Shown here: positions 26,699-36,937 of the stretch, piece after piece
How the letters are laid out: each line of letters starts with the position of its first letter
How positions within the stretch are numbered: the stretch's first letter is position 1
Assembly: GCF_013522925.1 (NCBI RefSeq)
Contig: NZ_JAAMQU010000003.1
Coordinates: forward strand, 248,001 to 312,000
Direction: 5' to 3'
DNA length: 64,000 nt
Source: Pseudomonas japonica
GTDB taxonomy: Bacteria > Pseudomonadota > Gammaproteobacteria > Pseudomonadales > Pseudomonadaceae
The notes under the pieces: model-generated
Told to the model about the DNA's origin: nothing
The model's input: only the letters and a program-made list of their open reading frames with translations
The model's database searches: none
Translations under genes and position numbers: made by a program

Positions 26699-29600
26699 CT
26701 GCGTATGCCGAGCTGCACTGCCTGTCCAGTTTCAGCTTTCAGCGGGGCGCCTCTACCGCCCTGGAGCTGTTCACTCGCGCCCGCCGGCATGGCTACCGCG
26801 CGCTGGCTATTACTGATGAATGCACCTTGGCCGGCATTGTTCGGGCATGGCAGGCGGCCCGGGAATGCTCGGTGCCCTTGCTGGTGGGCAGCGAGATCCA
26901 GGTGGACAACGGTGCGCGGCTGGTCGTACTGGTAAGCGATCTGGGCGGGTATCAAGCGTTGTGCCACTTGATCACTTTGGCGCGGCGGCGGGCCGAGAAG
27001 GGCAGTTACCGTTCCCTGGCCAGTGATTATCAAGAGGTGGACCTGTCCGGGCTATTGGCCCTGTGGCTGCCTTCGCCTGAGTTGAAGATCGAGCACGGCC
27101 AGTGGCTGCAACAGCTGTTCGGCGATCGCTTGTGGCTGGCGGTGGAATTGCACCGCAGTGCCGATGACACCCAGCGCCTGGCGCATCTGCAGGCCTTGGC
27201 CGCCAAGCTGGGCATCCGTTGCGTGGCCAGCGGCGATGTGCACATGCATGCTCGCGGGCGGCGGGCGCTGCAGGATACCCTTACCGCCGTGCGTCATCAT
27301 GTCAGCGTCGCCGAAGCGGGCCAGTGGCTGTTTCCCAATGGCGAGCGTCATTTACGCAGCCTGGCGCAGCTCGCCGAGCTGTATCCACCAGCCTTGCTGG
27401 CCGAAACCGTGCACATCGCCGAGCGATGCCGCTTCGACCTCGGCCAGCTGCGCTACCAGTACCCCCATGAAGTGGTGCCCGCTGGCCAAACCCCCACGGC
27501 ATGGCTGCGTACCCTGACCGAGCGCGGCGCGACCGAGCGCTGGCCAGAGGGTATCCCGGCGCTGGTGCGAACCATGCTGGAGCGGGAGCTGGAGATCATC
27601 GCCGACCTTGCCTATGAATCCTATTTCCTGACCGTGCATGACATCGTCGACTTCGCCAGGCGCCAAGGCATCCTGTGCCAGGGGCGGGGGTCAGCCGCGA
27701 ACTCTGCCGTATGCTTTGCGCTAGGCATTACCGCGATCGACCCGGCCCATACCAGCATGTTGTTCGAACGCTTCATCTCACGCGAGCGCAACGAACCGCC
27801 AGACATCGACGTGGATTTCGAGCATGAGCGGCGTGAAGAAGTCATCCAATACGTGTTCAACCGGTATGGCCGCCATCGGGCCGCGCTCACGGCCATCGCC
27901 AGCACCTACAGGGCTGCGGGGGCCGTGCGGGATGTGGCCAAGGCCCTTGGGTTGCCCCCGGACCAAGTGAATGCGCTGGCCAGTTGCGTAGGGCGCTTCA
28001 GCGACGCACTGCCATCGCCAGAGCGGCTCGCCGAAGCCGGTTTCGACCCTGCCAGCCCGGTGCTGCGCCGGGTGCTCACCCTCACCGGCGAGCTGATAGG
28101 CTTCCCTCGCCACCTGTCTCAGCACCCTGGCGGTTTCGTGATTTCCGAGCACCCGTTGCAAACCCTGGTGCCGGTGGAAAACGCCGCCATGGATGACCGC
28201 ACCGTCATTCAATGGGACAAAGACGACCTGGACATGGTTGGCCTGTTGAAGGTCGATATCCTTGCCCTGGGCATGCTGACCGCGATCCGTCGCTGCTTCG
28301 ACCTGGTAAAGCACTACCGCGGCCGCCACCTCACCCTGGCCTCGGTGCCCGCCGATTGCGCGGCAACCTACGACATGATCGGCAAGGCCGATACGGTAGG
28401 GGTGTTCCAGATAGAATCCCGGGCGCAGATGGCAATGTTGCCCCGCCTCAAGCCGCGCAATTTCTACGACCTGGTGATCGAGGTGGCGATCGTGCGCCCC
28501 GGCCCCATACAGGGTGACATGGTGCACCCGTACCTGCGCCGCCGTAATCACGAAGAAGAGGTCACCTACCCGTCGCCAGAATTCGAAGCGGTGTTCAAGC
28601 GCACGTTGGGCGTGCCGCTGTTTCAGGAACAGGTGATGCAGCTGGCTATTCTTGCGGCCGATTACACCCCGGGCGAGGCTGACCAGTTGCGCCGCTCAAT
28701 GGCGGCCTGGAAGCGCCACGGCGGGCTGGACCCGCACCAGCAGCGCCTGCGTGAAGGCATGTTGCGCAATGGCTATAGCGAAGCTTTTGCCCAACGTATC
28801 TTCGAGCAGATCAAGGGCTTTGGCAGCTACGGGTTTCCTGAATCCCACGCCGCCAGTTTTGCCTTGCTCACCTATGCCAGCAGTTGGCTGAAATGCCACG
28901 AACCCGCAGCGTTCGCCTGCGCCTTGGTCAACAGCTGGCCCATGGGCTTCTACAGCCCGGATCAGGTGTTGCAGGATGCCCGGCGCCATGGCATCGAGGT
29001 GCGGCCGGTAGATGTGCGCTACAGCGACTGGGATTGCACGCTCGAGCCTTGCGCAGAAGGGCAGCCGGCCATTCGCATGGGCTTGCGGATGATTCGCGGG
29101 CTTGCCCGGCAGGCCGCGCAGCGCGTGAGTGAAACCCGCGAGGCAGCGCCATTCCCCAGCGTGCAGGACCTGGCATTACGGGCAGGGCTGGACAACCGCG
29201 CGCGCGAGCTGCTGGCCGATGCAGGCGCCTTGCGTGGCCTGGTCGGGAACCGTCACCGCGCCCGCTGGGAAGTGGCCAGCGTAGAGCGGCAATTGCCCCT
29301 GTTCGAAGGGGTCGAACCTGTACCTGATGCGGACGTTTGCCTTCCGGTGCCTACTGCGGGCGAAGACTTGCTGGCCGACTATGCCTCCATCGGTACTACC
29401 TTGGGCAGCCACCCCCTGGCCATGCTGCGCGGTGCATTGGCCAAATGGCGCTGCCGCAGTTCCCGAGACCTTGCTACTGTGGCCCATGGCCGCGCGGTCA
29501 ACGTGACCGGGCTTGTCACCAGCCGACAACGCCCCGGCACGGCCAGTGGTGTCACGTTCGTTACCCTTGAGGATGAATTCGGCATGGTCAATGTGATCGT

Positions 29601-29772
29601 GTGGCGCGATCTTGCCGAACGGCAGCGCAAGGCTCTGGTCGGCGCCCGGTTGCTACAGGTGCAAGGCCGGTTCGAGCGCCAGGGTGAGGTGTGCCATCTT
29701 ATTGCGCGTAACTTGCTGGACATGACGCCTCTGCTCACCGGGCTGGATGTTCGCAGCCGGGACTTCCATTGA
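26695..29772 (+). CDS. dnaE2: DnaE2, error-prone DNA polymerase III alpha subunit
   Basis: A 1025-residue C-family polymerase that performs translesion synthesis in the ImuABC mutasome. The N-terminal PHP domain begins [17 protein letters not shown]. The palm contains the catalytic aspartates in [17 protein letters not shown]. The C-terminal OB fold reads [18 protein letters not shown] and [16 protein letters not shown]. It is shorter than replicative DnaE and lacks its extended C-terminus, as DnaE2 proteins do. The start codon overlaps the imuB stop. The operon is probably under LexA2 control from 24019. Confidence 0.95.
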   Translation: MTAYAELHCLSSFSFQRGASTALELFTRARRHGYRALAITDECTLAGIVRAWQAARECSVPLLVGSEIQVDNGARLVVLVSDLGGYQALCHLITLARRRAEKGSYRSLASDYQEVDLSGLLALWLPSPELKIEHGQWLQQLFGDRLWLAVELHRSADDTQRLAHLQALAAKLGIRCVASGDVHMHARGRRALQDTLTAVRHHVSVAEAGQWLFPNGERHLRSLAQLAELYPPALLAETVHIAERCRFDLGQLRYQYPHEVVPAGQTPTAWLRTLTERGATERWPEGIPALVRTMLERELEIIADLAYESYFLTVHDIVDFARRQGILCQGRGSAANSAVCFALGITAIDPAHTSMLFERFISRERNEPPDIDVDFEHERREEVIQYVFNRYGRHRAALTAIASTYRAAGAVRDVAKALGLPPDQVNALASCVGRFSDALPSPERLAEAGFDPASPVLRRVLTLTGELIGFPRHLSQHPGGFVISEHPLQTLVPVENAAMDDRTVIQWDKDDLDMVGLLKVDILALGMLTAIRRCFDLVKHYRGRHLTLASVPADCAATYDMIGKADTVGVFQIESRAQMAMLPRLKPRNFYDLVIEVAIVRPGPIQGDMVHPYLRRRNHEEEVTYPSPEFEAVFKRTLGVPLFQEQVMQLAILAADYTPGEADQLRRSMAAWKRHGGLDPHQQRLREGMLRNGYSEAFAQRIFEQIKGFGSYGFPESHAASFALLTYASSWLKCHEPAAFACALVNSWPMGFYSPDQVLQDARRHGIEVRPVDVRYSDWDCTLEPCAEGQPAIRMGLRMIRGLARQAAQRVSETREAAPFPSVQDLALRAGLDNRARELLADAGALRGLVGNRHRARWEVASVERQLPLFEGVEPVPDADVCLPVPTAGEDLLADYASIGTTLGSHPLAMLRGALAKWRCRSSRDLATVAHGRAVNVTGLVTSRQRPGTASGVTFVTLEDEFGMVNVIVWRDLAERQRKALVGARLLQVQGRFERQGEVCHLIARNLLDMTPLLTGLDVRSRDFH

Positions 29773-29794
29773 AGCGGGGCGGTGGGCCCGCTTC
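29771..29794 (+). terminator. Stem-loop at the end of dnaE2
   Basis: GAAGCGGG (29771-29778) pairs perfectly with CCCGCTTC (29787-29794) over an 8-base loop and overlaps the last bases of dnaE2. There is no T-run, so it may terminate poorly or stabilise the mRNA end. Confidence 0.4.
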
Positions 29795-29853
29795 GCAACA
29801 CCGACGCCGTACCGTTGTCATAGCTCACTGGCCAATGAAGGAGAGCCCAGCGC

Positions 29854-30489
29854 GTGAATATTGATGGTGTGATTTTCGATTCGGACGGCACCCTTGTGGA
29901 CAGCGAGCGCATCGCCGCAGGCCTGTTGTGGGAAATGCTCGTGGAGCGAGACATCCATTTGCCCCAGGAAGAGGTGTTGGCGCGCTTTCGTGGTGTGCAG
30001 TTCAAGGTCTTCACGGCGCGTCTGGTCCAAGCGTACCCCTGGCTTGAGGCCGAACCGTTCATGGCAACGTTCCGCGAGGTCAGCCTGGCAAGGTTCGCGC
30101 AAGGCATGCAGCCCATGCCCGGCGCGTTGGCGTTCGTGCGCCAGCTTCACCTGCCGCGTTGCGTGGCGTCCAATGGCCCGCGCAACAAGATCGAGACCTG
30201 CCTGGGCAGTGCCGGGCTGCTCGACTATTTCGAAGGCCGGATTGTCAGCGCTTATGAGGTGAACGCCTGGAAACCAGCGCCGGGCTTGATACTGGCCGCC
30301 GCTGAGACATTGGAGCTTGCACCCGAGCGCTGCCTGCTGGTGGAAGACAGCCATGCCGGGGTGGAGGCCGGGTTGGCTGCGGGTACCTGGGTGGCCGGGT
30401 ATGGCGAAGAGGATTTCAGTGCCTACGTCGGCGAGCCGCGGTTCCACCTGGCGCCAACCTACGACGATGTCGCGCGTTTACTGGTTTAG
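29854..30489 (+). CDS. HAD-superfamily phosphatase (YieH-like)
   Basis: A 211-residue haloacid dehalogenase-like hydrolase. Motif I is FDSDGTLVDSE with nucleophile Asp9 and Asp11, motif II is VASNG near residue 107, and motif IV is LVEDSHAGVEAG with the metal-binding acidic residues. The start is GTG at 29854, preceded by AAGGAGAG. It probably dephosphorylates a small sugar phosphate such as 6-phosphogluconate, by family resemblance only. It converges with the antiporter gene, whose stop overlaps its own by 4 bases. Confidence 0.85.
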   Translation: MNIDGVIFDSDGTLVDSERIAAGLLWEMLVERDIHLPQEEVLARFRGVQFKVFTARLVQAYPWLEAEPFMATFREVSLARFAQGMQPMPGALAFVRQLHLPRCVASNGPRNKIETCLGSAGLLDYFEGRIVSAYEVNAWKPAPGLILAAAETLELAPERCLLVEDSHAGVEAGLAAGTWVAGYGEEDFSAYVGEPRFHLAPTYDDVARLLV

Positions 30490-31835
30490 TCCACCGACTG
30501 GTTGTTGCGACGCTCATAGTGATCCAGCAGGGGCTGGGTGCTCACACCATGCACGACGATGCTCAAGGCCACCACGGTGAGTGTCAGGCTGGTGCAGGTT
30601 CTGGCCACTTCATCGGCCAGCCCGTGCTGGAGGGCGAAGCACAGGTAGTAGATCGAACCGATGCCGCGTATGCCGAACCAGCCCAGCAGCACACGTTGAT
30701 GGCGGCTGAGGAGGGTGCGGCCACCCCCCAGCCACCACACGGCCAGCGGCCGGATGACGCAGAACAATACCAGGCCAATCCCCACGCCACGCCAGTCCCA
30801 ATAGTCCCATAGCAGCGCACCAAGCAGCGTGATCAGCAGCACCTCCATTGACCTTTCCACCAAACTGCCAAAGGCCATGATATCGCCCATCATCACCCCG
30901 GCGGCCAGTTGAGGCGGTGCCAGGCTATCTATGGGCTTGGCCACCGCGTGTTCCACCGGCAACTGATGGTGGCCAATCACGGGATGCGTCAGCTGCTCAG
31001 CCGGCACTTCGGAATTGGTGGAATGTGCCTCGGCCTGGCGCAGCCCCAGCCCGGCGGCGAACACCGCCAGAAAACCGAATGCACCTACGTACCACGCGGC
31101 CGAATACGCCAGCGCGATCAGCGCAAGGGCCAGAAAGTCGTTGGGCGACAAGGTGCTGTCCTGATGGCGCACCCTGAGGAAGATCATCAATTGCCCGATC
31201 AGCCTGCCCAGGCCGTAGCCGATCAGCAAACCCGCGCTTACGCCCCAGATCACGTCCTTGAGTACCCACCGGGTGAGCCATTCGCCTTCGAATCCGCCGT
31301 GCCCGATCAGCAGCAGGCCAAACAATACAAAGGGGAAGGCCGTGCCGTCGTTGAGCCCGGCCTCACCGGAGAGGCCAAAACGCACACGGTCGAAATCCTG
31401 CGCGCTATTGACCTGCACCATGTTGGCCAGCACCGGATCCGTGGGGGCGAGCATTGCGCCGACCAGCAGCGACACGCCCCAGTCCAGGTTCAGGACGTAA
31501 TGGATAAGCACCGCCACGCCGATGATAGAGGCCACCATGACCGGCCCCGCCAACAGGTAGGCGCAGCGCCACGCACTGCGGCCAAACGAAAGGCGCAGCT
31601 TGATCCCGGTACCGAACAGGGAGAACAGCACCGCCGCTTCAGTAAGCCGTTCCAGCCAGGGGGTAGATTCACGAATATCCAGGCTGACGACCCCCAGCCC
31701 GACCGGGCCGATGGCCAGGCCGACCAACAGGCAAACGGCAGACGTGGTAACAGGCAGCCAGCGCAGGTAGGCGGACGCGAGGGCCAGCAACAGCAGGACC
31801 GCGCCGAGAATGGTGATCGCAGTGATAAAACTCAT
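30486..31835 (-). CDS. CPA1-type Na+(K+)/H+ antiporter
   Basis: A 449-residue membrane protein with a 12-13-helix layout. Conserved antiporter elements include LVGAMLAPTDPVLANMVQV and SGEAGLNDGTAFPFVLFG, the latter corresponding to the cation-binding region of NhaP-type exchangers. It exchanges monovalent cations for protons at the inner membrane. The ion is not deducible. It has no regulatory C-terminal cytoplasmic domain. Confidence 0.88.
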   Translation of the reverse strand: MSFITAITILGAVLLLLALASAYLRWLPVTTSAVCLLVGLAIGPVGLGVVSLDIRESTPWLERLTEAAVLFSLFGTGIKLRLSFGRSAWRCAYLLAGPVMVASIIGVAVLIHYVLNLDWGVSLLVGAMLAPTDPVLANMVQVNSAQDFDRVRFGLSGEAGLNDGTAFPFVLFGLLLIGHGGFEGEWLTRWVLKDVIWGVSAGLLIGYGLGRLIGQLMIFLRVRHQDSTLSPNDFLALALIALAYSAAWYVGAFGFLAVFAAGLGLRQAEAHSTNSEVPAEQLTHPVIGHHQLPVEHAVAKPIDSLAPPQLAAGVMMGDIMAFGSLVERSMEVLLITLLGALLWDYWDWRGVGIGLVLFCVIRPLAVWWLGGGRTLLSRHQRVLLGWFGIRGIGSIYYLCFALQHGLADEVARTCTSLTLTVVALSIVVHGVSTQPLLDHYERRNNQSVD

Positions 31836-31884
31836 CAGGTCTCAATCGAAACGGTATGTAGTTTTGTGACTGCGTGTTGCGCTG

Positions 31885-32760
31885 TTAGTTGGAACGGATT
31901 CTGGAAACCAGCCCGTTCGTTTCCAGCTCAAGCAAGGCCTGCTTGCGCTCCACACCCCACCGGTAGCCCGATAAACCGCCGTCGCTGCGAACCACCCGGT
32001 GACAGGGAATGGCCACGGCCAGGCTGTTGGCCGCGCAAGCCCTGGCCACCGCGCGTACCGCCGTGGGTGCGCCAATGCGCCGCGCCAGCTCCGCATAGCT
32101 CACGGTCTCGCCAATGGGGATGTCCTGAAGTGCTCGCCACACACGCTCCTGGAACACCGTGCCGCGCAAGTCCAGCGGCAGGTCCAGCCCCAGCCCCGGT
32201 GCTTCCACCAGGCCTACCACCTGAGCCACCACGGCCTCGAAGGCTTCGTCCGCGCCAATAAGCCGTGCCTGCGGAAAACGGTCCTGGAACTGCTCGAGCA
32301 GTGCCTGCGGGTCATCCCCCAACAGAATGGCGCACAGCCCCCGGGGGCTTTGGGCCACCAGTATCGCGCCCAGGCTGCATTGCCCTACTGCGAAGTGAAT
32401 ATCGGTTCCGGTGCCCCCATTGCGCCACGCACTAGGGGTCATGCCTAGCCGCGCCGGAGCGCTTTCGTAAAAGCGCCCGTTGGAATTGAAACCCGCTGCG
32501 TAGATGGCCTGAGTGACATTACCCGCGCTGTCGAGCTGTGCCTGGGCCCTGCGCGCCTGGGCTGCCTGGGCGTAGGCCTTCGGGGATAAGCCGGTGACGG
32601 CCTTGAACACCCGCTGGAAATGGCCCGGGCTGAGCCCGGCCTGTTCTGCCAGGTCGTTCAGCAGGGGCGCTTGCTCGCTGGCATCGATGCGTCGGCAGGC
32701 TTCGGTAACCAGGGCAATGTGACGTTGCCGGAGGGCAGAGGGGAGGGTATCGGTGCTCAT
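31885..32760 (-). CDS. Ada-type AraC regulator/O6-alkylguanine-DNA methyltransferase
   Basis: A 291-residue protein with an AraC-type DNA-binding domain (about 15-115, LAEQAGLSPGHFQRVFKAVTG), then a methyltransferase domain with the active-site Cys in AIPCHRVV. The N-terminal zinc/methylphosphotriester domain of E. coli Ada, including its Cys38, is missing. It can repair O6-methylguanine but should lack the canonical Ada activation switch. I place the start at Met 32760, since the longer frame to 32817 adds an unrelated N-terminus. It is divergent from the KaiC-like gene. Confidence 0.85.
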   Translation of the reverse strand: MSTDTLPSALRQRHIALVTEACRRIDASEQAPLLNDLAEQAGLSPGHFQRVFKAVTGLSPKAYAQAAQARRAQAQLDSAGNVTQAIYAAGFNSNGRFYESAPARLGMTPSAWRNGGTGTDIHFAVGQCSLGAILVAQSPRGLCAILLGDDPQALLEQFQDRFPQARLIGADEAFEAVVAQVVGLVEAPGLGLDLPLDLRGTVFQERVWRALQDIPIGETVSYAELARRIGAPTAVRAVARACAANSLAVAIPCHRVVRSDGGLSGYRWGVERKQALLELETNGLVSRIRSN

Positions 32761-32947
32761 GCTGAGGGCTCTGGCTGGCGGGTACAGGCCTAATATCGCC
32801 CGGAAGGGCAAAGCCATACACTCCGTTTCTTGTGACGTGCGGTATTAAAGTGTGTTCCCGCCCGGCTCAGTATAGAATTCATCATCTTACACCGGCGGGG
32901 CGCGCCTTCCGTCCGGTCGGCACCGTGTACCTCATATACAGGCAGGT

Positions 32948-34393
32948 TTGAACTTGGAACAGCTAAAACGCCTAGCGACTGGAATAGCAGGCCTGGACGC
33001 CCTGCTTAAGGGGGGGCTGGTAGCGGGTGCCTCCTACATCGTTCAGGGGCGGCCAGGGTCGGGCAAGACCATCCTGGCCAACCAGCTGAGCTTCAACCAT
33101 GCCCGCAACGGGGGCAAGGTGCTGGTGGCAACCTTGTTGTCCGAATCGCATGAGCGGCTGTTCCAGTACCTGTCCACCTTGAAGTTCTTCGACCCCTCGC
33201 GCATTGGCGAGCAGATCCAGTTCGTGAGCGCGTTCGATACGTTGCAGAGCGAAGGCCTGGAGGAAGTGGTCAAGTTGCTACGCCGCGAAATAGGCCGTCA
33301 GAAGGCAACCGTGCTGGTGGTCGATGGCTTGCTCAACGCGCGTACCAAGGCCGAGTCCCAGCTGGACACCAAAAAATTCATCGCCGAACTCCAGGGCCAC
33401 GCCGCTTTTGCGGGTTGCACGGTGCTGTTCCTCACCAGCGCCCGGCTCGATGACGGCAGCCCCGAACACACCATGGTCGATGGCGTGATCGAGATGGGCG
33501 AAGAGCTGATCGGCTCTCGCTCGGTACGCCGCATCCAGCTGCGCAAAACGCGCGGCAGCGGTGCGTTGTCCGGCCTGCACGATTGCGAAATCAACGACGA
33601 AGGCCTGGTGGTATACCCGCGGCTTGAAAGCCTCTACAGCCACCCTTCACGCCAGGATCCTGCCGATAGCACCCTGGTGAGCTGCGGCGTGAAAAGCCTG
33701 GATGAAATCATCGGTGGTGGCCTCGCGCGGGCCTCGGCTACCCTGGCTCTGGGGCCTGCCGGCGTAGGCAAAACGTCGTTGGGTATCCAGTTCCTGGCTC
33801 AGGCCACCCCCGAGGAGCCCGCGCTGCATTTCGGCTTCTATGAAACACCCCAACGCCTGGCCCTGAAGGCCGCAGCATTGGGCATCGACTTCCCGCGCAT
33901 GCAGCGCAGTGGCGCGCTGCACGTGAGCTGGCAGCCCACCACGGAAGGGTTGCTCGACGGCCTCGGTGCGCGGCTGCTCGAACAGGTTGAAACATACGGC
34001 ATCAAGCGCGTATTGATCGACAGCCTGGGTGGCATGACCCGGGTGACCACCAACCCCGCCCGGCTGAGCGACTTCTTCAGTGCCCTCACCGGTGAGCTGC
34101 GGGCGCGCGGCGTGACCATCCTCGTGACTTGCGAGATGCAAGGGCTGATTGGCCCGGAAATCAACTCGCCGATGCCGGACATGTCCAGCGTCGTGGACAA
34201 CATCCTGGTCATGAGGTTCGTGGAATACGCGTCTGAACTTAAACGAATGATGACCATTCTTAAAGTCAGAGACAGCATTTACGACCCGACATTGCTGGAA
34301 GTCGTGATCGACGCGAAGGGGCTGGATTTCAAAAAAGCGTTCAAACATGCCGAGGCAGTGCTGACGGGCAGCGCCTCGTCCACAAGCCACTGA
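32948..34393 (+). CDS. KaiC-like double RecA-fold ATPase
   Basis: A 481-residue protein with two KaiC/RecA domains. Domain 1 (about 5-235) has Walker A GRPGSGKT at 34-41 and Walker B Asp126; domain 2 (about 240-470) has GPAGVGKT at 269-276 and Asp358. The catalytic Glu-Glu pair of cyanobacterial KaiC is reduced to single glutamates (SES 65-67; YET 298-300). The region matching the KaiC phosphorylation sites reads PDMSSVVDN, so Ser413-Ser414 stand where KaiC has Ser431-Thr432. The start is TTG (32948, or TTG 32954 with better spacing to AGGCAGG). It is followed 19 bases later by a receiver gene, and no KaiA or KaiB is nearby. Confidence 0.88.
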   Translation: MNLEQLKRLATGIAGLDALLKGGLVAGASYIVQGRPGSGKTILANQLSFNHARNGGKVLVATLLSESHERLFQYLSTLKFFDPSRIGEQIQFVSAFDTLQSEGLEEVVKLLRREIGRQKATVLVVDGLLNARTKAESQLDTKKFIAELQGHAAFAGCTVLFLTSARLDDGSPEHTMVDGVIEMGEELIGSRSVRRIQLRKTRGSGALSGLHDCEINDEGLVVYPRLESLYSHPSRQDPADSTLVSCGVKSLDEIIGGGLARASATLALGPAGVGKTSLGIQFLAQATPEEPALHFGFYETPQRLALKAAALGIDFPRMQRSGALHVSWQPTTEGLLDGLGARLLEQVETYGIKRVLIDSLGGMTRVTTNPARLSDFFSALTGELRARGVTILVTCEMQGLIGPEINSPMPDMSSVVDNILVMRFVEYASELKRMMTILKVRDSIYDPTLLEVVIDAKGLDFKKAFKHAEAVLTGSASSTSH

Positions 34394-34412
34394 GTGATCG
34401 AGTCAAATTGAA

Positions 34413-34781
34413 ATGACGACCATCCTTATAGTCGACGACGAGTATTTGATCGCCGATATCCTCGGGTTCGCCCTCGAGGACGAGGGGTACATGGTCGTCA
34501 AGGCCGGCAATGGTCGAAAAGCCCTCGAGGTGCTGGATCGCGAGCGGCCGAGCCTGGTGATCACCGACTTCATGATGCCGGTGATGGATGGCCTGGAATT
34601 CGCTCGCGAAGTGCGCAAGCGCCCGCTGTTTGCCAGCCTGCCGCTGTTTCTCATGAGCGGCGCCCAAGGCAGCATCGGCCGGGCAAGCCCGGATCTGTTC
34701 GCAGTGGTGTTCGACAAACCCTTCGATATCGAACAGGTCATCCGTGAAGTCGTCGAGTTCGTCGGGCGGCCTGTAGAGTAA
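34413..34781 (+). CDS. Single-domain response regulator linked to KaiC-like ATPase
   Basis: A 122-residue CheY-like receiver with no output domain. Phospho-acceptor Asp52 lies in VITDFMMPVMDG, the acidic pair is DDE at 8-10, and the conserved Lys102 is in FDKPFD. It starts 19 bases after the KaiC-like gene and precedes the Kef-type antiporter by 27 bases, so all three may be co-transcribed. A role as receiver for the ATPase or for a distant kinase is inference. Confidence 0.9.
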   Translation: MTTILIVDDEYLIADILGFALEDEGYMVVKAGNGRKALEVLDRERPSLVITDFMMPVMDGLEFAREVRKRPLFASLPLFLMSGAQGSIGRASPDLFAVVFDKPFDIEQVIREVVEFVGRPVE

Positions 34782-34808
34782 TCAATACCGTAATGAAAGA
34801 GGTTTCGC

Positions 34809-36614
34809 ATGCCGCATGACGGCAATCTGTTAGGCGCCGCTGTTGTATTTCTTCTCGCCGCCGTTCTGGCGGTTCCCCTGGCTAAAAGGCTTCAACTGGG
34901 TGCCGTACTCGGCTATCTGCTGGCCGGTGTTGCCATCGGCCCGGCGGTGCTCGGGCTGGTGGGCAACAGCCAAAGCCTGAACCACCTTTCCGAACTGGGC
35001 GTGGTGCTGTTGCTGTTCATCATCGGCCTGGAGCTGTCGCCCAAGCGCCTGTGGGTGATGCGCAAAGCGGTGTTCGGCATCGGCCTGGCGCAGGTGGCGC
35101 TGACCGGCTGCGTGATTGGCGCGGTTGCCATGTACCTGTTCTCACAGCCCTTCAACAGCGCGGTGATCCTGGGCCTGGGCCTGGCGTTGTCGTCCACGGC
35201 ATTTGGCTTGCAAAGCCTGGCCGAGCGGCACGAACTGCATAGCCCTCACGGGCGCCTGGCGTTCGCGATTCTGTTGTTCCAGGACATTGCCGCCATTCCA
35301 TTGATCGCATTGGTACCGTTGCTCGCCGGTGGCTCCGCCGAGCGGCCGCCACCAAGCCTGGAGCATGGCCTGCAGGTATTGGGCAGTATCGCCTTGGTAG
35401 TGGTGGGCGGGCGCTACCTTCTGCGGCCTGTATTTCGCGCGGTCGCCAAGACTGGCATACAGGAAGTGTCTACCGCCACGGCATTGCTGGTAGTGATCGG
35501 TACCGCCTGGTTGATGGATCAGGTTGGCGTATCCATGGCGCTGGGGGCGTTCCTGGCAGGGCTGCTGCTGGCGGATTCGGAATACCGGCACGAACTGGAA
35601 GCGCAGATCGAGCCCTTCAAGGGCCTGCTGCTGGGGCTGTTCTTCATCAGCGTGGGCATGGGGGCCAACCTGGGCCTGTTGCTGGCCGAGCCGGTGACCG
35701 TGATCGGGCTCACCCTGTTGCTGCTTGGGCTCAAGCTGCCCTTGCTGGCGCTGCTGGGTAAGCATGCCGGTGGCCTGCAGCCTGGTTCCGCGTTGCGGCT
35801 GGGGCTGGTACTAGCCACGGGCGGTGAGTTTGCTTTCGTGGTGTTCAAGCTGGGTCGCGACAACGGTTTGTTCGACGCACGCCTGTACGACCTGCTGGTG
35901 CTTGCCATTACCTTGTCCATGGCCGTCACGCCCCTGTTGCTGCTAGGCGCAGGCCGCCTGTTGGCCCGCAAGGAACGCCCGGAGCCGGTACCGGAGGCGT
36001 ATCGAAACATCGACGCGGATGCGCCACGTGTGGTCATCGCTGGCATGGGCCGTATGGGGCAGATCGTTGCGCGTATTTTGCGCGCCCAGAAAATCCCCTT
36101 TGTGGCCCTCGATACTTCGGTAGAGAGTATCGAACTGTCGCGTAGCTTCTCGGGATTGCCAGTGTTCTATGGTGACCCTTTGCGGGCTGAAATCCTGCGC
36201 GCGGCCAAGGTGGACCAGGCTGAGTATTTCGTGATTGCCACCAACGATCCCGACACCAACATCAAAACCGCCGAGCTGGTAAAGCGGCTGTACCCGCACC
36301 TCAAGATCATTGCGCGCGCACGCAACCGCCAGCACGTTCACAAGCTCACCGACCTGGGCGCGGACTCCGTGCGTGAAACCTTCTATTCGAGCCTTGAGAT
36401 GACCCGGCGCACGTTGATCGGGCTGGGCTTGACCGAAGCACAGGCGCAGACCCGCATACGCCGGTTCCAGCACCACGACCAGGTGGTGCTGCGCGAGCAA
36501 CACCTCGTATACGACGATGCCGCCAAGGTGATCCAGAGCAATCAGGAAGCCCGGGCAGAGCTGGAACGGCTGTTCGAGGCCGATGCCCAGCGCGAAGCGA
36601 ACGAGCCGGGCTAG
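34809..36614 (+). CDS. Kef-type CPA2 K+/H+ antiporter with TrkA-N domain
   Basis: A 601-residue protein. The first 385 residues form a 12-13-helix CPA2 exchanger (GYLLAGVAIGP, LLLFIIGLELSPKRLWVMRK), and a cytoplasmic RCK/TrkA-N domain follows (VVIAGMGRMGQIVARIL, about 402-520), which binds nucleotide or glutathione-type effectors in KefB/KefC. The start at 34809 is preceded by GAAAGAGG. No KefF/KefG partner is adjacent. KefB and KefC cannot be told apart here. Confidence 0.9.
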   Translation: MPHDGNLLGAAVVFLLAAVLAVPLAKRLQLGAVLGYLLAGVAIGPAVLGLVGNSQSLNHLSELGVVLLLFIIGLELSPKRLWVMRKAVFGIGLAQVALTGCVIGAVAMYLFSQPFNSAVILGLGLALSSTAFGLQSLAERHELHSPHGRLAFAILLFQDIAAIPLIALVPLLAGGSAERPPPSLEHGLQVLGSIALVVVGGRYLLRPVFRAVAKTGIQEVSTATALLVVIGTAWLMDQVGVSMALGAFLAGLLLADSEYRHELEAQIEPFKGLLLGLFFISVGMGANLGLLLAEPVTVIGLTLLLLGLKLPLLALLGKHAGGLQPGSALRLGLVLATGGEFAFVVFKLGRDNGLFDARLYDLLVLAITLSMAVTPLLLLGAGRLLARKERPEPVPEAYRNIDADAPRVVIAGMGRMGQIVARILRAQKIPFVALDTSVESIELSRSFSGLPVFYGDPLRAEILRAAKVDQAEYFVIATNDPDTNIKTAELVKRLYPHLKIIARARNRQHVHKLTDLGADSVRETFYSSLEMTRRTLIGLGLTEAQAQTRIRRFQHHDQVVLREQHLVYDDAAKVIQSNQEARAELERLFEADAQREANEPG

Positions 36615-36937
36615 AACATCAGCACGCCGTAGAGCCCGAGCGCGCCCAATGCCACGCAGGCAACCGCCAGGGCAAGCACCTCAAGCACTGGCGGTGCCGC
36701 GCGGCCATCGTTGATCGCGGCAATGCTCTGGCGGTAGCGGCGTTGCTGGCCCAGCCCGATCGCCAGTGCGGCCAGCAAGGCCAGCGCCACTAGCACGAAC
36801 GCGAAGCGGCCATGCTGTGGTACCCAACGCAGGCATAGCAGGCTGGCGGCCACCAACGACAACAGGGTGCGCCGCCAGGCCATCCACGTACGTTCAGGCT
36901 GCAGGCCGGCATCGGAATGAGCGCGGGTGAGGTTCAT
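36611..36937 (-). CDS. DUF202 small membrane protein
   Basis: A 108-residue membrane protein with about three helices, beginning with a short hydrophilic segment and LQPERTWMAWRRTLLSLVAAS, the DUF202 signature. The function of this family is unknown. Its start overlaps the stop of the adjacent YidH-like gene by 4 bases, so the two are expressed together. Its stop overlaps the end of the convergent antiporter gene by 4 bases. Confidence 0.85.
   Translation of the reverse strand: MNLTRAHSDAGLQPERTWMAWRRTLLSLVAASLLCLRWVPQHGRFAFVLVALALLAALAIGLGQQRRYRQSIAAINDGRAAPPVLEVLALAVACVALGALGLYGVLMF

Noticed and set aside
30909..32261. A 450-codon plus-strand frame over the antiporter and Ada-like genes
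   Set aside because: It crosses two real minus-strand genes and shows the Gln/His/Pro/Arg-rich composition of an antisense shadow.
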